Shown here piece by piece: positions 22,926 to 35,369 of a stretch of DNA of 64,000 nucleotides. The DNA lies in assembly GCA_933228675.1 (NCBI GenBank), contig OW121743.1, positions 87,824,768 to 87,888,767 on the forward strand, read 5' to 3'. The translations under genes and the position numbers were made by a program. The notes under the pieces were generated by a model, which did not search any database, was not told the DNA's origin, and saw nothing but the letters and a program-made list of their open reading frames with translations. This DNA is from Stomorhina lunata (taxonomy: Eukaryota; Arthropoda; Insecta; Diptera; Rhiniidae). The stretch's first letter is position 1. Each line of letters starts with the position of its first letter.

Positions 22926-23715
22926 ATATGATGTCGTCAATAATCATCCGACAATCGATAAATATCATCAAATAATCATCAATCAATCGTCAAACAACCA
23001 TCAAAGAGTAGTCAAAAATCGTTTAACAATAAAAAAATCGTCAAACAATCATAAAACAATCATCAAACAGTTATCAAAAAACCCTCAAGAGCCTCTAAAC
23101 AATCGTCAATAAAATCCACAAATAGTCATCAGTCATTGGTCATCAATTATCAAACAATCATCAAACAATCGTCAAACAATCATCAAACTTTTGTTAGATA
23201 ATTGTCAAAAAACTTTAACTTCTCATCAAACAATCATCAAATAACAGCCAATCAATCGTCAACAATATTTGAAGAATCAAAAAATCAGTAAACAATTCTC
23301 AAACAACCATCAGTAGTTAAAAATTTTCAAAAATCTTCAAACAACCGTGTAACAATCGATAGTCAATCGTCAAACAATTGTCGTACAATAATTAAATATC
23401 AAGAAAAAGTCGTCAAACAATCATCATACAATCGTCAAACAGTTATCAAACAATCATCAAACAGTCATCAAAAAATTATTAAAAACCTTCCACTAATCAT
23501 CAAACGACCGTCAAACAAGAATTTAACAATCAGTAAAAATCATCAAACAGTCGTAAAAGGAATGTCAAAAATCTTCCTTTAATCATCAAAAAATCGTCAA
23601 TAGCCATCAAACAATCGACAATAGCCATCAAACAATCGACAAACAATTATCAACTAATTGTCATGCTATCGCCAGTCAACCTTTAAATCATTATCAAACA
23701 ATCATCAAACATTAC
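22926..23715. repeat. Degenerate minisatellite of CAAACAATCATC / CAAACAATCGTC motifs
   Basis: The phrase ATCATCAAACA or ATCGTCAAACA is reiterated dozens of times with a period near 11 bp and frequent indels, for example at 23155-23185, 23420-23470 and 23590-23650. No coding frame follows the period. Confidence 0.85.
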
Positions 23716-24640
23716 CATTATACGTGCAGACATTTTCCGATTGAAGATAAATCAAAAAAGTGTTACTTTTTTCTTTCAGTAAGAACTTAAAAGATAAATC
23801 AAAAAAGTGGCGGGTCAAATTATTTTTCATAAAAACTGAATTATTACTAACGTTAAAGAAAAAAATAATTGAAATCCGTGCAGACATTTTTTTAATTTTT
23901 GATAAACTAAAAAAATGGCAGTAAACGTGGGTTTGGTCAATCGGTTTTATAAGAAAAAATGTCCAAATCGGTCCAGCCGTTCTCAGCTGATCCAATTTTA
24001 AAGAAAAGGTTAAAATCTTCCTGCTTTGTTGATCCGCATTAGGTCCATTTTAACGCCCTCCTTGACAAATTTTGACGCCATCCTTGCTCCATTTTCAAAA
24101 AAAAAAAATTGTAAAACTATATCATATAGTAAAAAACTATTCTTATTTAAATTTAGTAAAAGGGATTTAAGACACATTAATAGTGGGCGTTAATGTAGGC
24201 ATGGTCAAATTTTATTTCTGTAAAAATTTAAACTGAATTACTACAAATGTTTAAGAAACAATTTTCCTATTTGAGATAAATCGAAAAACGTGAGCTTAAA
24301 GGTGGGTGTGGCGAATTTCTCCTTATTCCTACATTTTTTGGACTATGACAAACATTAAGAAAAAAATCTGCCCAAATCGCAGTTTCAAAAAAAAAAAAAA
24401 AAAAAAAATCTTGCCCATTTTTGTATATTTTCAAAATATACAAAAGTCTTAAAGCCATCCTATAGTAAGAAGATATTCACATTTAAAATTTCACTTTATT
24501 CGCGTTTTGATCTTATATAAATGTATTTCATTCATATTCGAGGTATTCAATATTTGCTTTATATGGGAGGGGTCACGCCCATTTGAGATTCCAAAAAAAT
24601 CTAAGCCTGTATATAACAAATGATAAAAAACGGACGAGAA
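23716..24640. repeat. Diverged dispersed repeat with internal reiterations
   Basis: The block containing GATAAATCAAAAAAGTG, (T/G)GGTCAAATT, AAACTGAATTA, TACTAA/TACAAA and GCAGACATTTT occurs at about 23740-23910. A similar block is at 24205-24300, in the same orientation, suggesting an old tandem or module repeat. The GCCCATTT-type segments near 24410 and 24575 resemble the module-type repeats elsewhere in the window. Minus-strand frames here have no recognisable product. Confidence 0.5.
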
Positions 24641-25080
24641 CATAAATTTTTAGGTGGAAAATATCCTACGTGGCGTCGACATTTCCTCACGTGAGCTGAA
24701 TTTTTTTTTTTTAATATAAATAATAGTCCGATGGAGCCAAATCGGTTAAATACTGTGGATGCGACAGCAATAAGAAACCTAATTCTTTGATTTAAGCTGT
24801 AATTGTGATGCTCTTGTGGGCAGGTATATTGTTTTGAAAAAATAATGTTTTGTTTCGCTTCATGTGAGGCCGTCTTGCAGAAATTTCGGCCATTAATAAT
24901 ATTTCTGAAGAAAGTCTCAATTTCGGAAAGCTGGTCGGAATAATCGGCCGATATTGACTTATTAATAGTAATAGAAATAGGCCAAACACTAGGAAACCTT
25001 CAATGTCCCATTTGCAAGTAGAGATTGAGATTTTGATGCCATATGAAGGTGAAAGATATGCCCCGTCGACCAACATATAA
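24641..25080 (-). pseudogene. Mariner-family transposase remnant (C-terminal half)
   Basis: The minus strand reads KRNKTLFFQNNIPAHKS, then after ITITA and a stop, IKELGFLLLSHPQYLTDLAP and SDYYLY. In mariner transposases this is the QDNAPAHKS ... ELGFELLPHPPYSPDLAPSDYFLF region. The spacing between the two catalytic positions is preserved, and the last Asp (in LAPSDYYLY) is kept, but the middle Asp is Asn (QNN). An in-frame stop and loss of the N-terminal helix-turn-helix part make it inactive. No mariner terminal repeats were identified, so the ends are approximate. Confidence 0.8.
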
Positions 25081-26150
25081 GTTTTCTCTAATTTGAGTTT
25101 CGAAGTGTGTAAAATGATTCGATAAGAAAAACTGCTAAATCCACTAATAGAACATTTTTTTAAGAAAAACTGCTAAATCCAGTATAACGTACTATAACTT
25201 AAAATATATGTAATACGTTTTTTGTCTCTCCTGTAAATTTTTCTAAAAGTGAGTTAGCAGGTTTTCATATTTAGCCCACAAAGTGTTAATTTCGTTGTTA
25301 GTCCATCAAGTGATAATGGTAAAAATAGAAACTCACTTTTGAATTAGTAATTGAATAAAATACAAAACCCAATTTATTATGATAGTCAAACACTTTTATT
25401 ATTGATTTATCCTTATAATTACAAATATAAATGTTTGAGAATTTTATTAAATAAAATCTAATAACTCTTTAACATAATTTTTAAACAATTACTAAATTAT
25501 TTTTTTAACAAACCAACATTTATCAAATTTTCGAGTTCATGACACTGGAATTATTGCGACTGCCATGAAAGCTGACTCTGCATATCCTTGACAAATTAAG
25601 CAATCGCTTGCTTTTTTATTATTTTCGTTAAAGTATATAAAATAAGTAAAAATTATAGCATGGAAAACAAAACACAAGCCGCAACAATAATTAAACTTAT
25701 TCATATCTAAGAGCATAACTCTTTCCACGAAGGGCGGTGGAGAGGTGCCTAAAGGGAGCTACAATATATACTTGAAACTAACTGCGATACCCGTGAATAT
25801 GATGGATGATTGAATGGCATATAACATATTTCTACAAGCATATGTACTCGTATGTGTTGATGTTTTAATGTCTATGTTTCTTTCTGCGTTTCTTTTTATT
25901 ATTTTGAGTTTAAAATGTATTAAAGTTTGTTAAAGAACTTCCGGTATTTTATATCACGTCTACAGCAACAAAATTTTTCTACACAAATTCATGTCTATGA
26001 ATATGTTAGAGTTTGTATTAGTGTTTGTGTGAATGTGTGTGTTTTGTTTGTGAAAATTATTAAAATGTTTATGGATGTGTTGGATTGTGTGTTTATCATA
26101 AGTGCTCTTTACTATTGCTACAATTATAAAGAGAGAACAGTGGATTTGAA
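25081..26150. other. Unassigned intergenic sequence
   Basis: The phrase AAGAAAAACTGCTAAATCCA occurs twice (about 25121 and 25161) as a short direct repeat. A 63-codon minus-strand frame (25537-25728) has no family motif. Nothing else is supported. Confidence 0.45.
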
Positions 26151-29100
26151 ATTGAAAAAATTCTCATAAAAATAGGAAATTTTTGAAAAAATTCCTATAA
26201 AAATAGGAAATTTTTGAAAAAATTCCTATAAAAATAGGAAATTTTTAAAAAATTTCCTATAAAAATAGGAAATTTTAAAAAAATTTCCTATAAAAATAGG
26301 AAATTTTGAAAAAAATTCCTATAAAAATAGGAAGTTTTAAAAAAATTTCCTATAAAAATAGGAAATTTTTAAAAAATTTCCTATAAAAATAGGAAATTTT
26401 TAAAAAATTTCCTATAAAAATGGGAAATTTTTAAAAAATTTCCTATAAAAATAGCAAATATTTAAAAAATTTCCTATAAAAATAGCAAATATTTAAAAAA
26501 TTTCCTATAAAAATAGGAAATTTTTGAAAAATTTCCTATAAAAATAGGAAATTTTTGAAAAATTTCCTATAAAAATAGGAAATTTTTGAAAAATTTCCTA
26601 TAAAAATAGGAAATTTTTGAAAAATTTCCTATAAAAATAGGAAATTTTTGAAAAATTTCCTATAAAAATAGGAAATTTTTGAAAAATTTCCTATAAAAAT
26701 AGGAAATTTTTGAAAAATTTCCTATAAAAATAGGAAATTTTTGAAAAATTTCCTATAAAAATAGGAAATTTTTGAAAAATTTCCTATAAAAATAGGAAAT
26801 TTTTGAAAAATTTCCTATAAAAATAGGAAATTTTTGAAAAATTTCCTATAAAAATAGGAAATTTTTGAAAAATTTCCTATAAAAATAGGAAATTTTTGAA
26901 AAATTTCCTATAAAAATAGGAAATTTTTGAAAAGTTTCCTATAAAAATAGGAAATTTTTGAAAAGTTTCCTATAAAAATAGGAAATTTTTGAAAAATTTC
27001 CTATAAAAATAGGAAATTTTTGAAAAATGTCCTATAAAAATAGGAAATTTTTGAAAAATGTCCTATAAAAATAGGAAATTTTTGAAAAATTTCCTATAAA
27101 AATAGGAAATTTTTGAAAAATTTCCTATAAAAATAGGAAATTTTTGAAAAATTTCCTATAAAAATAGGAAATTTTTGAAAAATTTCCTATAAAAATAGGA
27201 AATTTTTGAAAAATTTCCTATAAAAATAGGAAATTTTTGAAAAATTTCCTATAAAAATAGGAAATTTTTGAAAAATTTCCTATAAAAATAGGAAATTTTT
27301 GAAAAATTTCCTATAAAAATAGGAAATTTTTTAAAAATTTCCTATAAAAATAGGAAATTTTTGAAAAATTTCCTATAAAAATAGGAAATTTTTGAAAAAT
27401 TTCCTATAAAAATAGGAAATTTTTGAAAAATTTCCTATAAAAATAGGAAATTTTTGAAAAATTTCCTATAAAAATAGGAAATTTTTGAAAAATTTCCTAT
27501 AAAAATAGGAAATTTTTGAAAAATTTCCTATAAAAATAGGAAATTTTTGAAAAATTTCCTATAAAAATAGGAAATTTTTGAAAAATTTCCTATAAAAATA
27601 GGAAATTTTTGAAAAATTTCCTATAAAAATAGGAAATTTTTGAAAAATTTCCTATAAAAATAGGAAATTTTTGAAAAATTTCCTATAAAAATAGGAAATT
27701 TTTGAAAAATTTCCTATAAAAATAGGAAATTTTTGAAAAATTTCCTATAAAAATAGGAAATTTTTGAAAAATTTCCTATAAAAATAGGAAATTTTTGAAA
27801 AATTTCCTATAACAATAGGTAATTTTTGAAAAATTTCCTATAAAAATAGGAAATTTTTGAAAAATTTCCTATAAAAATAGGAAATTTTTGAAAAATTTCC
27901 TATAAAAATAGGAAATTTTTGAAAAATTTCCTATAAAAATAGGAAATTTTTGAAAAATTTCCTATAAAAATAGGAAATTTTTGAAAAATTTCCTATAAAA
28001 ATAGGAAATTTTTGAAAAATTTCCTATAAAAATAGGAAATTTTTGAAAAATTTCCTATAAAAATAGGAAATTTTTGAAAAATTTCCTATAAAAATAGGAA
28101 ATTTTTGAAAAATTTCCTATAAAAATAGGAAATTTTTGAAAAATTTCCTATAAAAATAGGAAATTTTTGAAAAATTTCCTATAAAAATAGGAAATTTTTG
28201 AAAAGTTTCCTATAAAAATAGGAAATTTTTGAAAAGTTTCCTATAAAAATAGGAAATTTTTGAAAAGTTTCCTATAAAAATAGGAAATTTTTGAAAAATT
28301 TCCTATAAAAATAGGAAATTTTTGAAAAATTTCCTATAAAAATAGGAAATTTTTGAAAAATTTCCTATAAAAATAGGAAATTTTTGAAAAATTTCCTATA
28401 AAAATAGGAAATTTTTGAAAAATTTCCTATAAAAATAGGAAATTTTTGAAAAATTTCCTATAAAAATAGGAAATTTTTGAAAAATTTCCTATAAAAATAG
28501 GAAATTTTTGAAAAATTTCCTATAAAAATAGGAAATTTTTGAAAAATTTCCTATAAAAATAGGAAATTTTTGAAAAATTTCCTATAAAAATAGGAAATTT
28601 TTGAAAAATTTCCTATAAAAATAGGAAATTTTTGAAAAATTTCCTATAAAAATAGGAAATTTTTGAAAAATTTCCTATAAAAATAGGAAATTTTTGAAAA
28701 ATTTCCTATAAAAATAGGAAATTTTTGAAAAATTTCCTATAAAAATAGGAAATTTTTGAAAAATTTCCTATAAAAATAGGAAATTTTTGAAAAATTTCCT
28801 ATAAAAATAGGAAATTTTTGAAAAATTTCCTATAAAAATAGGAAATTTTTGAAAAATTTCCTATAAAAATAGGAAATTTTTGAAAAATTTCCTATAAAAA
28901 TAGGAAATTTTTGAAAAATTTCCTATAAAAATAGGAAATTTTTGAAAAATTTCCTATAAAAATAGGAAATTTTTGAAAAATTTCCTATAAAAATAGGAAA
29001 TTTTTGAAAAATTTCCTATAAAAATAGGAAATTTTTGAAAAATTTCCTATAAAAATAGGAAATTTTTGAAAAATTTCCTATAAAAATAGGAAATTTTTGA

Positions 29101-30660
29101 AAAATTTCCTATAAAAATAGGAAATTTTTGAAAAATTTCCTATAAAAATAGGAAATTTTTGAAAAATTTCCTATAAAAATAGGAAATTTTTGAAAAATTT
29201 CCTATAAAAATAGGAAATTTTTGAAAAATTTCCTATAAAAATAGGAAATTTTTGAAAAATTTCCTATAAAAATAGGAAATTTTTGAAAAATTTCCTATAA
29301 AAATAGGAAATTTTTGAAAAATTTCCTATAAAAATAGGAAATTTTTGAAAAATTTCCTATAACAATAGGTAATTTTTGAAAAATTTCCTATAAAAATAGG
29401 AAATTTTTGAAAAATTTCCTATAAAAATAGGAAATTTTTGAAAAATTTCCTATAAAAATAGGAAATTTTTGAAAAATTTCCTATAAAAATAGGAAATTTT
29501 TGAAAAATTTCCTATAAAAATAGGAAATTTTTGAAAAATTTCCTATAAAAATAGGAAATTTTTGAAAAATTTCCTATAAAAATAGGAAATTTTTGAAAAA
29601 TTTCCTATAAAAATAGGAAATTTTTGAAAAATTTCCTATAAAAATAGGAAATTTTTGAAAAATTTCCTATAAAAATAGGAAATTTTTGAAAAATTTCCTA
29701 TAAAAATAGGAAATTTTTGAAAAATTTCCTATAAAAATAGGAAATTTTTGAAAAATTTCCTATAAAAATAGGAAATTTTTGAAAAATTTCCTATAAAAAT
29801 AGGAAATTTTTGAAAAATTTCCTATAAAAATAGGAAATTTTTGAAAAATTTCCTATAAAAATAGGAAATTTTTGAAAAATTTCCTATAAAAATAGGAAAT
29901 TTTTGAAAAATTTCCTATAAAAATAGGAAATTTTTGAAAAATTTCCTATAAAAATAGGAAATTTTTGAAAAATTTCCTATAAAAATAGGAAATTTTTGAA
30001 AAATTTCCTATAAAAATAGGAAATTTTTGAAAAATTTCCTATAAAAATAGGAAATTTTTGAAAAATTTCCTATAAAAATAGGAAATTTTTGAAAAATTTC
30101 CTATAAAAATAGGAAATTTTTGAAAAATTTCCTATAAAAATAGGAAATTTTTGAAAAATTTCCTATAAAAATAGGAAATTTTTGAAAAATTTCCTATAAA
30201 AATAGGAAATTTTTGAAAAATTTCCTATAAAAATAGGAAATTTTCGAAAAATTTCCTATAAAAATAGGAAATTTTTGAAAAATTTCCTATAAAAATAGGA
30301 AATTTTTGAAAAATTTCCTATAAAAATAGGAAATTTTTGAAAAATTTCCTATAAAAATAGGAAATTTTTGAAAAATTTCCTATAAAAATAGGAAATTTTT
30401 GAAAAATTTCCTATAAAAATAGGAAATTTTTGAAAAATTTCCTATAAAAATAGGAAATTTTTGAAAAATTTCCTATAAAAATAGGAAATTTTTGAAAAAT
30501 GTCCTAAAAAAATTTTAAATTTTTGAAAAAATTCCTATAAAAATAGTAAATTTTTGAAAAGTTTCCTATAAAAATAGTAAATTTTTAAAAAATTTCCTAT
30601 CAAAATAGTAAATTTTTGAAAAATTTCCTACTCGTATTAATACTAAATTTTCGAAAAATT
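26151..30660. repeat. Satellite D (31-bp unit, about 140 copies)
   Basis: The largest array in the window. The 31-bp unit is the 20-bp dyad TTTCCTATAAAAATAGGAAA plus an 11-bp linker TTTTTGAAAAA (sharing edge bases). Most units between 26520 and 30500 are identical. The left 350 bp and right 150 bp are more diverged, as expected for array edges. A rare variant AACAATAGGT occurs exactly twice, at 27811 and 29361, 1550 bp or 50 units apart. No spacer diversity, so it is not a CRISPR. Confidence 0.97.
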
Positions 30661-31714
30661 TTTGAAATTTTTTTTCTTTTGTAAACACTGTCTTCTCTTT
30701 GCGGTTATAGTTTTTATGGAAAAATAATAAACGTGGAGCTAGTGGCAGTTAAAAAAATGACCATAACCAAAGTGTGAAACTCTATGAATGAATGTGGAAT
30801 CATTTTAATGCATATGAAAAATATTATTTTTTTTCCCAGGGGTAGCAAAATTATAGTGTATTTTTTCACAACTTTGTTGCAATTTTAAAAGCATTAGGGA
30901 GGTTTCAGTTTTTTAGTTTTTGCTATGTTAACATTTTTTATTCAACCGTTCGGTGCAAATTTAAAGACATGCAATTGTAATTTCTAAAATGAATGGATGA
31001 ATGCTAGAGATATTAGTAATTTTTATCATAATTTACCATTTTTTTTGTTACACCCCTAATGTCCATTAATAAACGAGTTACCATTGTAAATATTTTTTTC
31101 TTTTTTTATATATTTTATTTTCAAAAATTTACTTGCATTTATTTACAGGGTATGAGGATGTCATACATACTTTGCGTGTTTGGCGAGGAGCCATTAAATA
31201 TGTAGCTGCTGTTTTTTATGTTTTTTGGCCACACAAAAAAAGGTAATGAATGTATAAATGCACAGAGTCCATTAAAAGATATAGGTTTTTTGTTTATTTT
31301 TAAAATAAAAAAAGAAGTAAGAAATATTAGTGGTCTAAATGTAGCTAAGTAGTTAATATTCAGTTGAAAATATATTATATCCTTTTTTTGGTGTAATTAG
31401 TTATTATACACCTTAATACGAGCTTAGGAAATGATAAAGGGAAATTCTATTTCATTATATTAAAAAAATGCTGAAGTTAAGTTTATAGGTAACAAAATGT
31501 ATTCACATCAGACTTCAGGTACATCCATCGACTTATACTCATCTACTGAGAGTCAATGAAAGGTTTGTAATTGAAATTTGGGTTTTAGATACCTTTAATT
31601 ACCTCATCCTTCATAGTCGCTAAGCCTACATCAATAACACGCCATCGATGTAAAATAAATAAAATTGGCTGTAGAACAATAAATATAAAGAATGAGTATA
31701 ACTAATATATAAGT
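30661..31714. other. Unassigned A+T-rich intergenic sequence
   Basis: About 1 kb without recognisable genes or repeats, separating satellites D and E. Confidence 0.5.
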
Positions 31715-33540
31715 CAAATTTTTTCTATAGATTTTTTATCGAAAATTATTCTAGAGAAAAATTTTTTTATCGAAAATTATTCTAGAGAAAAATTTTTTTA
31801 TTGAAAATTTTTCTAGAGAAAAATTTTTTTATCGAAAATTTTTCTAGAGAAAAATTTTTTTATCGAAAATTTTTCTATAGAAAAGTTTTTTTATCGAAAA
31901 TTTTTCTATAGAAAAATTTTTTTATCAAAAAATTTTCTATAGAAAAATTTTTTTATCGAAAAATTTTCTATAGAAAAAATTTTTTATCGAAAATTTTTCT
32001 ATAGAAAAATTTTTCTATCGAAAATTTTTCTATAGAAAAATTTTTCTATCGAAAAATTTTCTATAGAAAAATTTTTTTATCGAAAAATTTTCTATAGAAA
32101 AATTTTTTTATCGAAAATTTTTCTATAGAAAAGTTTTTTTATCGAAAATTTTTCTATAGAAAAATTTTTTTATCAAAAAATTTTCTATAGAAAAATTTTT
32201 TTATCGAAAAATTTTCTATAGAAAAATTTTTTTATCGAAAAATTTTCTATAGAAAAAATTTTTTATCGAAAATTTTTCTATAGAAAAATTTTTCTATCGA
32301 AAATTTTTCTATAGAAAAATTTTTTATCGAAAATTTTTCTACAGGAAAATTTTTTTATCGAAAATTTTTCTATAGAAAAATTTTTTTATCGAAAATTTTT
32401 CTATAGAAAAATTTTTTTATCGAAAATTTTTCTATAGAAAAATTTTTTTATCGAAAATTTTTCTATAGAAAAATTTTTTTATCGAAAATTTTTCTATAGA
32501 AAAATTTTTTTATCGAAAATTTTTCTATAGAAAAATTTTTTTATCGAAAATTTTTCTATAGAAAAATTTTTTTATCGAAAATTTTTCTATAGAAAAATTT
32601 TTTTATCGAAAATTTTTCTATAGAAAAATTTTTTTATCGAAAATTTTTCTATAGAAAAATTTTTTTATCGAAAATTTTTCTATAGAAAAATTTTTTTATC
32701 GAAAATTTTTCTATAGAAAAATTTTTTTATCGAAAATTTTTCTATAGAAAAATTTTTTTATCGAATAATTTTCTATAGAAAAATTTTTTTATCGAATAAT
32801 TTTCTATAGAAAAATTTTTTATCGAAAATTTTTCTATAGAAAATTTTTCTACAGAAATTTTTTTTTTCGAAAATTTTTCTATAGAAAATTTTTTTTAACG
32901 AAAATTTTTCTATAGAAATTTTTTTTTTTCGAAAATTTTTCTATAGAATTTTTTTTTTTTTTCGAAAATTTTTCTATAGAATTTTTTTTTCGAAAATTTT
33001 TCTATAGAAAAATTTTTTTATCGAAAATTTTTCTATAGAAAAATTTTTTTATCGAAAATTTTTCTATAGAAAAATTTTTTTATCGAAAATTTTTCTATAG
33101 AAAAATTTTTTTATCGAAAATTTTTCTATAGAAAAATTTTTTTATCGAAAATTTTTCTATAGAAAAATTTTTTTATCGAAAATTTTTCTATAGAAAAATT
33201 TTTTTATCGAAAATTTTTCTATAGAAAAATTTTTTTATCGAAAATTTTTCTATAGAAAAATTTTTTTATCGAAAATTTTTCTATAGAAAAATTTTTTTAT
33301 CGAAAATTTTTCTATAGAAAAATTTTTTTATCGAAAATTTTTCTATAGAAAAATTTTTTTATCGAATATTTATCTATAGAAAAATTTTTTTATCGAAAAT
33401 TTTGATACAAATCTATTGAAAAATATTTTCATCGAAATTTTTTCTATAGCAAAATATTTTTGAAATATTTAAAAATTTTTGTATAGAAAAATTTTTTAAT
33501 CGAAAATTTTTCTATAAAAGAATGTTTCTAGAGAAAAATT
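31715..33540. repeat. Satellite E (31-bp unit, about 58 copies)
   Basis: The unit is CGAAAA, TTTTTCTATAGAAAAA, TTTTTTTAT, 31 bp. The left edge uses a CTAGAG variant in place of CTATAG. A variant pair (AAAAGTTTTTTT and TTATCAAAAAATTT) at 31881-31930 recurs at 32129-32178, exactly 248 bp or 8 units later, a short higher-order repeat. Confidence 0.95.
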
Positions 33541-33677
33541 TTCGATAAAAATATTTTCTTTAAAAAATTTTTAATAAAAATATTTTACTATAGAAAAAAA
33601 TTTTCGAAAAAAATATTTTTCTATAGAAAAATTTTCAATAAAAATATTTTTCAATAGATTTGTATCAAAATTTTCGA
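33393..33677. repeat. Foldback end of satellite E
   Basis: A 37-bp sequence containing GATACAAATCTATTGAAAAA at 33393-33429 has a perfect reverse complement at 33641-33677 (containing TTTTTCAATAGATTTGTATC). The intervening 200 bp switches from the CGAAAATTTTT orientation to the AAAAATTTTCG orientation, so the array turns back on itself. Confidence 0.9.
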
Positions 33678-33735
33678 AAAAGAAAAATTTTCTAAAGAAA
33701 AATTTTCGATAAAAAAAATTTTCTATATAAAAATT

Positions 33736-34725
33736 CATGAATTTATATTTATCCCTTAAAGACAAAAGAAAAAGAAATGAAATAAAACATATTTAAACTT
33801 GTAAAACAAATTAGATTTTAAATAAACCATAAAAAGCTTTATGATGATCGAATGTATTTCCTGACACACCAGCAGTAAGGACAACAGACATATAATCCAC
33901 CAACACTTTCAAGTACAAACTTATTACTACAATACAAAAACATCCAAATAAATATTTAAAAACCTGTAGAGCAGACATCTGCAGGATACTTTCAAAAAGA
34001 AGTTTGCCAGCAAAAAAGAGTCAAGGATTTCTAAGTAAAATAACTGAAAACATTTGTTGTTGAAAAAGTAACTAAAGGTTACTACTTCGTCAGTACCTAC
34101 TTCACTTATAGAATCATATTTTCTTTTTAAGAAAATTTCTCAAAGAATAAAGAAAAACTTCGTGTCTATCTTAATATTTTATTTGTTGGCCACACACAGG
34201 TTTCATAAATCGTTTTTGGCAGTCAAAGTAGCATTATTATTTTTGCCATATTTTATTAGAATTTTTTTTCCTTACATTTCTTTATACAAATTTTGCAAAG
34301 AAACAAAATTTAACCTTTTTCTTCTTGCAAAGTCCACATGATGTTCTGTGATTTATTATTGCCAAAAACTTATTTAAATTTTCTAAGGCCAAGTTAACAG
34401 AGACAAATATTTTCGTAAGTTATATAAATCAAGTGAGATTTAAATATTATAGAGTGTCTTTTTTGATAGGCAACTACTGTATTTGTCTTTTTATGATATT
34501 TGAAATATTTAGGTATTTGTTGTAGTATTGTATTACTTGTATTATTTGAATGCCGACATGAGGATTTAAACTGCACAGCTAGATGCTACCTTCAATTTAA
34601 AAACAAAAATACAGGTCCTGTAGTCTCTCAAGACCGAATATTTGACACCCTTCAAGAGTTTCTTTCATACCTTCCACAAAAACCTAACAAATATAAATTG
34701 TCTTAACTCTTAGAGAATATTAATT
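33736..34725. other. Unassigned intergenic sequence
   Basis: No supported gene. Short frames at 34394-34576 (minus) and 34500-34706 (plus) overlap each other and carry no recognisable motif. Confidence 0.45.
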
Positions 34726-34729
34726 TGCA

Positions 34730-35030
34730 GTCATTCTAAAACAACTAAATCAGCCTAAAACTCTTGATCTATCCTAAAATGCCAAGTCATGTTACAACTG
34801 ATAACTCATACTAGACTGCTAATTCATAATCATAAAACAACTAAGACTTCCTACAACTGCTGAGTCATTTTTAAGCTCTGAGTCGTCCCTAAACTATTTA
34901 ATCATTCTATTACTCCTGAGTCATTAGCAAGCTCATCCCAAAATTACTGACTCAATATAATGCTACTGAGTCATCCTACATTTTTCTTGAGTCATCCTAA
35001 AACTACTGAGTCATTCTAAGTAAAATTGGA
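34730..35030. repeat. Degenerate minisatellite rich in TGAGTCAT
   Basis: A loose period near 20 bp built on AAAACTACTGAGTCATCCT. TGAGTCA or its complement occurs at about 34860, 34916, 34947 (TGACTCA), 34966, 34988 and 35006, with TGAGTCG near 34879. TGAGTCA is the AP-1 consensus; whether it is bound is unknown. Confidence 0.6.
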
Positions 35031-35138
35031 AAGCCATTTACTTAAACTTATCTAATAAGAGAAATACAAAAAAAAAAATTCACCTGGATGTGTTAGAATT
35101 CCTGTTATGTTCAAATTGCAAAGAATTACTTATATTAA

Positions 35139-35355
35139 TTCTGTGGCTTGGTGCTAAAAGGGCCAATGTCAACAAAAAAAATAGTTTTGAGAAAACTTGA
35201 TTTATAAATTCATAGTAACATTGTCCAGAAAAACACTTATAAATTTGTTCTGAGCTAAGTTAGAGATTAGCTGTTGAAGCCAAATAAAAGAGGATAAAGA
35301 AGAACTCAAAACAGCCGTAAATTGACATTGGCCCTTTTAGCACCAAGCCACAGCA
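35139..35355. mobile_element. MITE with 32-bp perfect terminal inverted repeats, TTAA flanks
   Basis: CTGTGGCTTGGTGCTAAAAG and the following 12 bp (35141-35172) are the exact reverse complement of 35322-35353. TTAA sits directly outside on both sides (35135-35138 and 35356-35359), matching the TTAA target of piggyBac-type transposases, though the TIR start is not typical. The interior is non-coding, total about 217 bp. Confidence 0.8.
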
Positions 35356-35369
35356 TTAACACTGTGTTA

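Noticed and set aside
25927..26169. 80-codon plus-strand frame
   Set aside because: No motif, and its end runs into satellite D; the Val/Cys-rich part comes from a TGTGTG-rich stretch.
26151..30660. CRISPR-like regular repeat array
   Set aside because: The units are contiguous with no unique spacers, and the genome is a eukaryote; this is a satellite.
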